Assembly: GCA_034509735.1 (NCBI GenBank)
Contig: JACGWO010000001.1
Location: 36,707,966 to 36,771,965, forward strand
Reading direction: 5' to 3'
Length of the DNA: 64,000 nt
Origin: Sesamum alatum
Lineage: Eukaryota > Streptophyta > Magnoliopsida > Lamiales > Pedaliaceae
This document shows positions 45,499-56,359 of the stretch, piece by piece. Below the pieces are notes generated by a model. It was given only the letters and a program-made list of their open reading frames with translations, was not told where the DNA came from and did no database searches. The position numbers and the translations under genes are program-made. Every line of letters starts with the position of its first letter. The first letter of the stretch is position 1.

Positions 45499-45913
45499 GG
45501 GAAAGCATCTTGACCCCATGACTTTGTGCCGACGATCCTTCAGCTAGCTTTGTGCCAAAGAATTCTTTTATGGCGGCATATCTAATATGCATATCCGAAA
45601 CCGCATAAACCTCGTTCATGCAGAGCATTATGGTGGAGACGTTGTCCAGCCTCTCATATTGCTTCTGGATGTTGTTAGACATCGAACCCATTATGATACT
45701 GCATACTTTCTGATTGTCCTCATGCCATTTCTCGAACGTCAAATATTTTTCTGGAGTGGACTCCTCCGGCAAGTCTCTCGACGGCGGCTCGTCCAAGACG
45801 TAGCCTTGGTTCTCGAAACCGACGACAATCCTCAGGTTTCTTAGCCAGTCCAAGTAGTTCGTTCCGTTAAACTTATTAGTCTCAAGTACCATGGTCAAAG
45901 GATTCTTAGACAT
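45499..45913 (-). pseudogene. gag: copia gag N-terminal half (E5)
   Basis: Open for 138 codons from ATG 45913: MSKNPLTMVLETNKFNGTNY, then the LRNLRIVVGFENQGYVLDE segment, EKWHEDNQKV, the QKQYERLDNVSTIMLCMNEV segment and KMLSLLE, where E10 cuts it. The N-terminal capsid half has no stops and is a useful reference for the shared gag start. It joins 43515 beyond E10. Confidence 0.92.
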
Positions 45914-46740
45914 GTCTACATTTATAAAATGTAAAGTAGAAATTAGCAGATGATAGTAATATTATTATTCAAGTTTAATACATGGTCTTTTAGTGTTTAA
46001 CCCTCCCACTATTTATACGAAAGTCCACCACTCTGAAGTGGAGTTTCGGGAAACCATTTCCTATAGGGCTTGGGATCCATAAGCGTCATCTCCATGCCCC
46101 GCTTTTACGATTCACATGAAGAAAACCTTATGTCAGATATCCAATATCATTCTTACCCAATGAGATTTCCAAGATATTTTGCCTCACCTATTCGCATGGT
46201 TTCGTAGACTCCAAGCGAACCATATTACTCAGTGTTTGGCCAGACCCATCAACCAAACCATGTCTCAACTGTCGCCCCCCACAACTCCTGAGACAGGGAA
46301 CAACGAGTGCAATCTCTTTGTTCACAATAATGGTGCAGCTTTCCCCTAATCCAAGTGTGCCACGACTTGTGAGACCACACTTGGGTAGTGGTAGCTTCCT
46401 CACCACATTGTTGTGGATGGAAAGCTTGGACATAACAAAATACCATTTTGATCCTAGTCAATTTTGGGCCTAATATATAATTTGGTCCAACCAAATGAGA
46501 GTTTGATAATGACCAAAACCTCATCACATTAAGTGTTTTAGCATGCATAAATATCAAATATTCATAAAGCGTTAAAATAAATACGCTATATGTAGTAAAA
46601 CATAGCATACCCCTTTTAGGATGATCACAAGGCCAACCTATGGGACCTACTAAGCCCGTAGTAAGTCTATGATCTGTCTAGAGTGGTCCTACACAATTAC
46701 ATAAGTGATAAACCCATTGTCATACCAATGGGCCTTGTGG
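45914..46740 (-). other. untranslated leader of E5, gag-proximal part
   Basis: Collinear with the gag-proximal leader of E6: twin hairpins at 46269-46384, then the conserved block around 46620-46690. It is cut at 46740 by E11. The distal leader, with any GC-rich island, is outside the window. Confidence 0.75.
46269..46384 (-). promoter_or_regulatory. twin leader hairpins (E5)
   Basis: 46351-46384: CCAAGTGTG ... CACACTTGG around a loop with one change (GTCTCACAAGTCGTGG). The partner near 46269-46302 has CTGT / ACAG ends and more mismatches. Confidence 0.58.
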
Positions 46741-48687
46741 TGTTAGAATAAGTGACCATGAAGCCAATTTGATTAGCCAAATGTAGCCTATGTCTGAACA
46801 ATTTTAGAGTTTTAATAAACTTTGATGAATAAGAAAATGATGTTCCTAAACTTTGTCTGTTTTCACTTTACTGCTTTATAACTGTTCACTGCACAAACAA
46901 AGCCCACAGACTGAAATCACATTTCGGGAGATTGGAAAATCAGTCTGAAAGTCTCCAAGTCAAGGAATCTCGAGAAAGGGTATCGAGAATCCACTTGAGA
47001 CTTGCACTAAGCATCTGCTGTCGTGTTTCATCGACAAGTGATGAGGCTCGTCCATGCAGTGTTAGTGGGTCAGCTAGCTAGGTGGCAGCTGACTGAGGTG
47101 ACTCGCGGGAACCGTCTTACGGAGGACATTGAGTAGGGCCAGTTAGGTATGACTTGAGTTCCCGTTTAAACGGTACAAGTTGATCCTTGGACTTGAGGGA
47201 TTAGTGTTTTCACCTGCACATCGTGCCTGTATCTTAGGTATGGTGAGAGGTTACCAAGTCGTAGTTACTAAGTAGTCATAAGCCCTATCTAGTGTAGTCA
47301 AGATGTGCAGCGTGACAGTAGATTCCAAGAGAGGATCTGTCTCCTGTCACAGCGCTGACAGTAGCGTCTCACCATACTTTGAGACTCGTCCCTTATGAAT
47401 CTGTGGCCATAGTAACTGAACAGAAGGAAGGGATCCCAGTGACGTTTAATGAGGACGAGGCAACACTTAGGTCTAAGATGGGTACCTACGTTTCCGTGCC
47501 CTAGACCCTAAGTGGTGAGACTGTAAATAGAAGGATAAATGTACTGTAGAGCCTAAATGTTCCCACCACATATATTCACCTAGTCTCTACTGCCATGGAC
47601 CGTTGCTAGACAGCCACCCATGGTAACGGACAGATTCCTGTCATAGGATGATTGGGAGTTCGACCAAGTGTAGCTGAAGGTGAACCTAAAGAGTCACACA
47701 CAATACGCACACATAAGGTGTTTAATTGAGAAATAGATTTGGAGCGGTAGAACGATTAAATTGGATTTAATTGGTTCTATTTTTTCTTAGGATGTTGATT
47801 CCTTTAGATTAGATTTAAAGCGATTTAACTAAATTAATAAATTGGATTTATTGGAATTAATTACAGTGGCTTAAAATAAATATTAATATTTATTTTATGG
47901 CCCCATGGATTATTTAAATAAGATTTAAATATTCCATTAAATAAATGGATGACTGAGATTAAAGGGACAGATGAATGGCTAGGATTGATTTGACCAATTC
48001 AAGGCTTAGTTTGACTAGGACTTTGACTAGGTCAAAATCCTAGTCAAACTAAAGTTCGAAAGTTGGAGTCAAGAGGAATTGGATTCCTCCTCTGTAAATA
48101 CTCCTAGGGTTTCACTTTAGACATGATGATGAAAATTCAACATACACACAAACACACACACACACACACACACATTCCTCTCCCTCTCTCGGCCATAACC
48201 CCCTTTTCCCAAGAAAATTATTTTGGTTCTTTTGTTCATACAATTGAACCTAAGGAGGATTGATCACGTTAATTCATAATATTTGATCGATCCATCCACT
48301 CTAAATTATATACACTTGATTTTTCGCTAGCACAGACATCAAGATACGTGGGCGGATTGCGTGTACGATTTAGACAGTCTCATTTCGAGATCTTGATGCA
48401 AAAGGGGAGCAGCATAAGTACTGGTTTGAAGACAAAACGATAACCGGGTAGGTTTCTATGTTTTGTTGTTTCTACATTTCTACAAACCTATGGCCTCCAT
48501 GATTTGTATGTTGTTTATTTTAGTCATGAGATACACCGAATGCCCGGGAGGTTCAAGGGAACACCCCTTGAATGTGTAGTTTTAATTCTTGTTTAAGCAT
48601 GCTTTAAATTTTGTAATTATATTTTATACTGCGCTTCCGCATTCGCGCTTCTCCCGGGACTATCCAAATGCCTACCGCAGCCTTCCA
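46741..48687 (+). repeat. 5' LTR of E11 (alpha-like, 1947 bp)
   Basis: TGTTAGAATAAGTGACC to ...CCGCAGCCTTCCA. It holds the conserved core (47577-47629), TTGAC cores (47988-48049), a weak TATA-like TGTAAATA (about 48093-48100) and a (CA)n tract (about 48147-48173). The LTR palindrome reads CTGTGGCCATAG here, half of each form. Confidence 0.93.
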
Positions 48688-48688
48688 G

Positions 48689-48702
48689 TGGTATCAGAGC
48701 CC
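48689..48702 (+). other. primer-binding site (E11)
   Basis: TGGTATCAGAGCCC, one base after the LTR. Perfect consensus for tRNA-iMet priming. Confidence 0.94.
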
Positions 48703-48894
48703 GGTTCGATGTATAGGCCTAGGGTTTAATGTGTATTTAAAGCATGAAAATGTGTAATAGCATGATCTACGTATTTCTTGATTTATGTTTTTCAAGCATG
48801 TCGTTTATCATACATAAGTTCTTAGTAATCTTGGTATTTCTTGGTTTCTTGGAAAACGGTACAGAAATAATAAAATGGAACAAGAAACGGGATA

Positions 48895-49340
48895 CGCGGC
48901 AACCAACGACTGACCGCGCGCGCAAGTAGGGGAGCTTGCGCACGGTCGCTCGGCCAGCGCATCAGGCGCGCGCGACCAGCAAATGCGCGGTCAGACAGGC
49001 CATGCACGCGCGCATGGTCTGTCGCGCCAGGCACGCGCGCACTCAGGCAACGGAGCCAGTCTGCCCGATGTGCGTGCGTGCGCTGAAGGGCTGCGCGACT
49101 GGGAAACACGCACAGGCAGAGGCGCTTATAGGCGACCGCCCGGCCAGCACGTCCAACGCGCGTGCGGGCAGGCAGTGCCCACCCGAGGCTGCGCGAGTAG
49201 TGGCCCGGCCAGGCGCATACGCATGCAGGCAGAGGCCTGCTCGCGCGTGCCCGGCCAGGCACGCCCTGTGCGCACAGGCTGCGGGCAAGGCCTGCCAGCC
49301 CGCCTGCCCTGGCAGGCCTCCGCCAGCAGCGGTGGCCACT
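48895..49340 (+). other. GC-rich leader island (E11)
   Basis: About 445 bp, the longest of the five islands, dominated by GCGCGC and CAGGC elements. Open frames of 98-146 codons on both strands (48936-49355, 48983-49414, 48822-49262) overlap one another, are Ala/Arg/Cys-rich and are unlike the frames of the other islands. I do not call them genes. Confidence 0.75.
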
Positions 49341-49866
49341 TGGTCATTCCGATGATTTTTTGTGCTTCTTTAATTCTTTGGAATTATTTTATTTTATTTC
49401 CATGGTGGAGATGAAGGATGGCCCAGATGGAAAGCCCAGAATGATGAATCCAAGGCGTTCCATGGAGACCCAAAAGAGAAAGAGACAAAGGCCCATCAGT
49501 GCGTTGATGGGTTGCTACTATTAAATGTAATAGTCTAGGACCAAGCTTAGATTGACCATAGATCCACTTCGGGCTCAATGGGTCGCATAGGATTCGGGCT
49601 TGTGATCATCCAACAGGGACATGCTAGGCTCTAATTTTGCATGTGGCTCTTATGGTGAATGAATGGTTTATTTATCGTATTATTGCTATGGCATGCAAAC
49701 CTTTATAATGCATTATGGATGTATGTATATATGTATGAGATCTCGGTCATCAAAACTCTCACTTGGTTACACCAATTTAAATATTAGACCCTTCATAAAT
49801 GGACAAGGGCTCTAGGAGTTCGTCCATGCCTTCCATCCATGGAAAAGTGAGGAAGCTAGTTTCAGT

Positions 49867-49980
49867 CGATAGCGTGGTCTCACGAGTCGTGGCACGACTA
49901 TCGTACTTAAAAAAGCTGCACTTTGTCATGCACGAAGAGTACACTTCTGTTACCTGTCTCACGAGTTGTGGGGGTAGCAG
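49867..49980 (+). promoter_or_regulatory. twin leader hairpins (E11)
   Basis: 49867-49903: CGATAGCGTG ... CACGACTATCG. 49947-49980: CTGTTACC ... GGTAGCAG. The first loop is GTCTCACGAGTCGTGG; the second has one change. They end about 360 bp before gag. Confidence 0.67.
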
Positions 49981-50342
49981 TGAGTCTATGAATTAGTTGA
50001 TTGGGTCGGGTCTAATGCCCGAATTACGTGATTAACTTGGAGTCCTCGAGATCACGTAAAAGGGTGAGGCAATTATCTTGGGAATCTCGTGGAACGAGAA
50101 TCGTATGGAATACCTCTCGCAGGTTGTTTCCCATGCGAATCGTAAAAGCGGTTTATGGGAGAGATCGTTGTGGATCCCGAGCCCACTAGGAAAAGACTTT
50201 CCCAAAAATAACATTTGAGAGTGTCGTGTTTTCGTATAAATAGTGGGAGCATTAAATTACTAAAGTCTAAGTGTTTAATTTTATTAAAACTTTCAATTTT
50301 ATTCTGCAGACTATAGTTCTGTTTTTTAAATGTAGATTTAAA

Positions 50343-51230
50343 ATGTCTAAGAACCCATTATCAACCGTACTTGAGACAAACATGTTTAATGGAACCAATT
50401 ACAACAACTGGTTGCGCAATCTGAGGAGAGTCCTCGATTACGAGAACCAAGGCTATGTCATGGACAAGTCGTTTCCTAGGACCTTGCCGGAAGGATCCAC
50501 GCTAGAGGAACATGAGATGTCGAGACTTGGCATCAAGATAACCGGAAAGTCCGTAGCATCATATTCGTCTCTATGACGAATGAGATTCAGAAGCAGTATG
50601 AGAGGCTAGACAATGTCCCTTCCATTATGGCTCGTCTAAAGGATTGCTATGCGATCCCAGGCCGGCATACTAGGTATGTCGCGACGAAGGCATTCTTTGG
50701 AACTAAATTGACCGAAGGGTCCTCTGTACATGAGCATGGGGTCAAGATGCTTACCTTGGTGGAAAAGCTCGAACACCTCAAAGCAGGGCCCGATAACGAG
50801 ATGTACATTGATGTGATCCTTCAGTCACTCCCACCCTCCTTCGATCAATTCATTGTTAACTACAACATGAATACTCTTGAGAAGGGTATCCATGAGTTAA
50901 TTAATATTTGGTGCAATACGAGGCAACAACCAAAAAGTCTGCGCCATCAGTACTGTTTGGAGAGGCTTCGACTTCCAAGACGAAAGGCAAGGGTTCCGGA
51001 TGTTGGAAAAGGAAGAAGGGAAAAGGAAAAGCCGTCAATGCTGCTACCAACACTAAGAGTGTTCCGTTGCCAAGGTGGGAAAGGAAAACGGAAAAGGAAG
51101 GTTAACTCAAAGCAACAGTCGAGGGCGAATGACATATGTATTCATTGCCGTGAGAAAGGGCATTAGAAGAGAGATTGCCACAAACTCCTCTCCAAGCAAG
51201 GTATTTTTGTGATTGAGGTTAATATGGATA
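50343..51230 (+). pseudogene. gag: copia gag (E11)
   Basis: ATG 50343 gives MSKNPLSTVLETNMFNGTNY and about 78 in-frame codons, then an indel near 50512-50570. The capsid core continues from 50573 (IQKQYERLDNVPSIMARLKD ... ILQSLPPSFDQFIVNYNMN). A second shift near 50910 leads into the frame with SVLFGEASTSKTKGKG and the basic nucleocapsid. The zinc knuckle CIHCREKGH is followed by a stop where Trp should be (near 51165). Confidence 0.88.
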
Positions 51231-52820
51231 CTAACGCTGCCTCTTGGGTATTAGATACCGGCTGTGGAGCTCACATTTGCAATGATTTGCAGGTGTTAAA
51301 AAGAAGCAAAAGATTGAGTAGCGGTAAAATAGTCCTAGAAATGGCAAGGCTATCTCGGCAGAAGCAATAGGATCCGCCACCTTAGTAGTTAGTGATCGTA
51401 TTAGTATAGAATTAGAGCAAGTTTATTACGTACCTAGCATGATTAGAAACATCATTTCCATTCCATTGTTAGACAATAGTGTTATGAGTTTTCAATCAAT
51501 AAAATTTGCTTTTATTTGATGAAGGGTGTAATTACTCATTTGCTTGGTATGGTTAATAAAGGTCTTTGTGTCTTACAACAAATAAATTTCGTTGTAAACA
51601 CTCAGCACAAACGTAAAATAGATAATGATGGGAACGCACAGCTGTGGCATGCAAGGCTAGGTCATATCTCCCAAGATAGGATGAAGAAATTGGTAGACTC
51701 AAAGAACCTAGAGGTGAGTAATCTACCAACTTGTGAATCCTGTCTTATAGGGAAAATGACCAAGAAGCCCTTTGTAGGACAAAGCAGGCTTGCCACAGGT
51801 CTATTGGACTTGGACCATACAGACGTATGTGGACCACTAAGGATGCAGGCCCGAGTGGATTCTCCTACTTCATAACCTTCACCGATGATCATTCACGATA
51901 TGGTTATGTTTACCTGATGAGGTACAAGTCTGAAGCTCTTGAGAATTTTAAAGAATTCAGACTTTAAGTCGAGAACCAAACCGGCTACAAAATTAAAGTC
52001 CTATGGTCAGACCGAGGCGGAGAATACCTTAGTACCGAGTTCCTTAATTATCTCAAAGAAAACAGTATAATCTCTGAATTGACACCTCCCGAGACACCAC
52101 AATTGAATGGGGTCTCTGAAAGGAGGAATCGAACCTTGTTAGACATGGTCCGATCCATGGTCAGTTTTACCAAGTTGCCCTTGTCTTTTTGGGGCCACGC
52201 ATTGGAAACCGCAGTCAAGTTGTTGAACTTAGCGCCGACCAATGCAGTGACCCAAACACCATATGACATATGGCACGGCAAGCCTGCATCCTACAACTAC
52301 ATGAAAGTGTGGGGTAGCCTCCATACGTCAAGAACCTAGTGGGAGACAAGCGAGAATCAAAGTGTAGTTTGTGCAGGTTCGTTGGATACCCTATTGAAAC
52401 TGCAAGTTATTATTTCTATAACCCTTTGGAATAAAGGTTTCATTTCAAGGAACGCATTATTCTTGGAACAACGATTTCCAGAATGTATCCAACATGATGA
52501 ACCGATCCTTGAGGAGTCAAGTGAGACAAATCAGTCATTGATTCCAGTAGCTTCGGATACCTCACCGAGAGGTTTCGGGATAAATACCCAACAGGTCGAG
52601 CAACCTCGAGAAGTTCAGCATGGAGGCATGTCGAACAACCTCAAGAAGAGCTAACCCCGGTACCTGAACCGCTAGCTCCTGTATTGTCTGCGCCCACAGT
52701 CGCCACTTATGTTCCCGTCCTCCGTAGGTTAGCCAGAGTGCCTCGCCCTCCCGTGAGGTATAGCTTTATAAGTGTGACCAGTCAATTGGATAAGGATTCC
52801 AAGACTTACGGGGACACGAT
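51231..52820 (+). pseudogene. pol: copia pol: protease, integrase, RT start (E11)
   Basis: Protease with WVLDTGCGAHICND (near 51246-51290) followed by a shift near 51340. Integrase zinc finger (LWHARLGHISQDRM ... LPTCESCLIG) is open at 51516-51875, followed by a shift. The core has TFTDDHSRYGYVYLM, SDRGGEY and NGVSERRNR (near 52110) with a stop in the DFRL*VEN region at 51965, and breaks again near 52337. The linker and RT start (VRYSFISVTSQLDKDSKTYG) reach 52820, where E12 interrupts. The active-site residues are mostly present but the frame is broken at least five times. Confidence 0.88.
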
Positions 52821-53148
52821 TGTTAGAATAGGTGACCAGAAAGCCAATTGGATTGACGGTTTTGGGAACTATTCGTCAATCTTTATTAATATAATATTAT
52901 CCTGATGAATAGAGTAAGAATTCATCACTGGCACTGTGTTTGTTGTGCTTACTACTAACGTTGAACGGCGTTTCAACATCACAGTAAATGGCCACAGACC
53001 AATTGGATAACCTATGTAGTTGGGCTGTGGATTGGATGGCGGCTATGAAACCAACTTCTGAGAGTTGGTCTGAAACATTCCAAGTCGACGACCTCGAGAC
53101 TGGGAATCGAGTGTCCTATTGAGACTTGCACTAAGTATTCCATGCACT

Positions 53149-55381
53149 TGTTAGAATAGGTGACCAGAAAGCCAATAGGTTTGGCGATTTATAACCTATC
53201 TGACAACTTGATGTAAATGTAATATTATTATGTGATGAATAAGATAAGTGTTCGTCACCAATGGTAAATTCTTTGTTGCGCTCATCTTACATTTCTTAAA
53301 ATGGTGTTTAACTTATATCGCAACAAAGCCCACAGACCATGGATAACAACTCGTGCTGTTGGGCCACGCATTGGATGGTAATCATGAAAACAACTGATTA
53401 AGAGTTGGGTCTGAAATGTTCCAAGTCGAAGACCTCGAGACAGGGCATCGAGAGTCCTATTGAGACTTGTGTCAAGAGTCGTGTTCATTGGATGAGTGCC
53501 GTGTTTCATCGGCGACAGGCGTGGGACGCCTACACGATCTTGATGGGTTGGTCGACTGGGGTCGAGCCGACTGGACTGACTCGCGGGGATCATCATATAG
53601 AAGCCTTGGAGGCTTGGTCGGTATGATTGGTTTTCCCCGGTTCCTCAAACTTGAGGGATCATGGCAGTCGCGACTTGAGGGATCATGGCAGTCGCGTGCA
53701 CATGACGGGTGTATTTTGGATCTGACGAGAGGTAATCATTCTGTAAGATGATTATCAGAAGCCTTGTCCAGTGCAATCGGAATGTGTAGCGAGGACGATG
53801 AATTCCAAGAAGAGGATCTGTCCCCTGTCAGTATGTGACAGAGGTATCTCCTATGCACTCGGAGACACGTTCATGCTGTTTGAAACTGTGGCCACAGTGG
53901 TTGGTCGAACAGGGAATGGTTTCCTGTGTCGACGCAATGAAGCATACGTGGTCTCGAGTATTAAGCATAGATTCCTAGTCAAGGATGGGAACCGACGCCC
54001 AATTCCATACCTTAGACTAAGGCCGGGAGGCGGTAGACGGAAGGATCATACCTGTACGGAATCGGCGCCTAAATGTTCACGCCAATTCACCTAGTCTCTA
54101 GTGCCATGGACCGTTGCTAGACGGCCACCCATGGTAACGGGCCTTTGTGGGACACGGGCCTAAGTCTAGCTGAGGGTGAACCTAAAGGGCCACACACAAA
54201 TCACCGAGGAGGTTGAGAGATCGACTTGGAGTCAATTTCGAAGGATAAAATAGTAATTGGATTACTTAAGGGAAAGTCCATTGGATGGACGGGCCAATAT
54301 TGTATCGGGCTTTAATTTAATCGGTAAATTGGATTTTTTATTAAATATGGAAAGTTGAGACGTTGAGACGTTGGATCTTTTAATTAGATTAAAAGATCAA
54401 CGAGAATAATTTAAATGGACATTAAATTGGATTTAATGTTGAGTTCGTCGTAATTGGATTACGATAAAACCCTGTCCGTTAAATTATACCCGAGAGGAGA
54501 AATAATTCCTATTTTGGAATACGAAGAAGTTGGACTTCTTCCCTTATTTAAACATGGCCGACATGCTCCCTTGGAGGAAGCAAAATCAACCATGTTTCAT
54601 GCTAGGTGGTATGTTGACTTATCTCTTTTGGAAAGAGACAAATCAACTCCAATCAAGCTCTTCCCTTTTGGTATGATTTGATCATATCATAAATTTTGGT
54701 AGGCTTAATTGAAGAATTGATGGTGATTGATTGGAATGAATCTAGACATCCTTGGATGAACCTAGACACATTCCAATAATCACATTAATTATGTATATAT
54801 ATTAGAATATACAACACCAAGCATAAGTGATTCATTATTCATCTTTTTCTAGGAAAAAGAGAATACAAAATCCATCTCCTCTCTCTCAACTCTCGGCCCT
54901 CTCTCCCTCTCTCACACTTGTGTTCTTCACCTGATTTTGAATCAAGAAGAAGAACAAAGTAAGTTTAAGAGAGCACTAATTCATAGTGTTCTTCTCTTAA
55001 ACCGGTTCCTTTTTAAACCCGTTCTTTTCTAGCAAGAAGGACGTGCGTTTCTTCCACTGTGGTGTGGATCACCTTTGGAGAATCCATACTTTTGGATTTC
55101 ATGAGCATTCCGGAGAAGGAACAACGCAAGTAGCCGGGAGCATACGCAAAACAATCAAAGGTAACGGTTTATTTCGCTTTGATTGATTATATATATTTAT
55201 CTATGCCCTATGTGTTTAATATTCATTTCTAATATTTACACATCCTACATCGAACGCCCGGTTGAGCACCCAAGGGTACACCCCTTGGGATTCGTTTATT
55301 TAAATTCGATTTAAATTTACGCACTATTTCCTCATTTTCTGGCTTCCGCTCGCGCTCCCGGGCGGATCCGCTTGTCCTTCA
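53149..55381 (+). mobile_element. E13: solo LTR (group beta, 2233 bp)
   Basis: TGTTAGAATAGGTGACC to CTTGTCCTTCA with GCACT on both sides (53144-53148 and 55382-55386). E12 reads across. It contains CTGTGGCCACAG (53886-53897) and the hairpin at 55269-55289. Same family as the E6 LTRs in the opposite orientation; it also carries the antisense 104-codon frame (53282-53596). Confidence 0.95.
55269..55289 (+). promoter_or_regulatory. LTR 3'-end hairpin (E13)
   Basis: CCCAAGGG-TACAC-CCCTTGGG, following ACATCGAACGCCCGGTTGAG. Confidence 0.65.
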
Positions 55382-56359
55382 GCACTGGGTGAGTGCCGAG
55401 TTTTATTGACGACAGACGAAGGTCATCTATGCAATTTTAGTGGGTTAATTGACAGGGTGGTCGACTGACTGAAGTGACTCGCGGGAATCGTCATATGGAA
55501 GCCTTGGAGGCTTAGTCGGTATGATTGGAATTCCCGATTCTGATAGTACGGGATTAGTCCTCGGACTTGAGGAATCATAGCAGTCACGTGCATATGAAGA
55601 CTGTATCTTAGATCTGGCGAGACGTGATCATTTTGTAAGATGGTCATTATAAGCCTTTTCCAGTGCAGTTGTAGTATGTAGCGAGGACGGTGATTCCAAG
55701 ATAGGATCTGTCCCCTGTCAGTATATGACGGTAATGTCTCCTATGCGCTCTGGGATGATTTAGACTCTGAAAGTCTATGGCCATAGTAATTTATTGAGTA
55801 GGAAAGAGTTTCCTACGTTGATCGATAGAGTAAACGCATCTCGGGTATGAAGCATAGTTACCTAGTCAAGGATGGTAACCGACGCGCAATTCCATACCCT
55901 AGACTAAAGCCGGGAGACGGTCAACAGTAGGACTGTACCCGTACAAAATCGGCGCCTAAATGCTCACGCCAACATTCACCTAGTCTCTAGTGCCATGGGC
56001 CGTTGACAGACGGCCACCCATGGTGACGGGCTCCTGTTGGACACGAGCCCAAGTCTAGCTGAGGGTGAACCTAAAAGGTCACACACAAATCACCGAGGAG
56101 GTTAACGAATTGACTTGGAGTCAATTTCAGAGGATGATAAGTAATTGGATTACATAAGGGATTGTCTATCAGATGGACGGACCGATATTGTATCGGGCCT
56201 TCGTTTAATGGGTAAATAGGATTTATCGATTAATATGGAAAGTTTAGATGTTTAATCTTTTAATTGGATTAAAAGATCAACGGGACTTATTTAAGTGGAC
56301 ATTCAATTAAATTAGATTTAATTTTGGGTTCGTCGTAATTGGAGTACGGTAGAACCCTG

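Larger units (their letters stand above)
42338..46740 (-). mobile_element. E5: outermost copia element, 5' part
   Basis: Upstream portion of the element hosting all others: leader 45914-46740, gag 45913-45499, solo LTR E10 (43516-45498), rest of gag, protease and integrase N-terminus 43515-42338. E6 then intervenes, and the element resumes at 19402-18532. The leader is cut at 46740/46741 by E11, so the E5 primer-binding site and 5' LTR lie right of the window; the 3' end lies left. Confidence 0.9.
48703..50342 (+). other. untranslated leader of E11
   Basis: About 1.64 kb. GC-rich island 48895-49340, conserved block CCACTTCGGGCTCAATGGG near 49563-49582, twin hairpins 49867-49980. No gene recognised. 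Confidence 0.75.
46741..52820 (+). mobile_element. E11: copia retrotransposon, 5' two thirds
   Basis: Plus-strand element: 5' LTR 46741-48687, primer-binding site 48689-48702, leader 48703-50342, gag-pol 50343-52820. It is cut in the RT start by LTR E12 at 52821; the remainder lies right of the window. It is inserted in the E5 leader, with left flank TGTGG. Every coding domain carries at least one frameshift or stop. Confidence 0.91.
52821..56359 (+). mobile_element. E12: LTR (beta-related), interrupted
   Basis: Plus-strand LTR starting TGTTAGAATAGGTGACC at 52821, in two pieces (52821-53148 and 55382-56359) around solo LTR E13, then cut at 56359 by E14. It contains the palindrome form CTATGGCCATAG (55775-55786) and the conserved core (55977-56029). 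It is related to but clearly diverged from the E6 LTRs. Its 3' end lies beyond E14, outside the window, so solo LTR versus element end is undecided. Left flank ACGAT. Confidence 0.85.
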
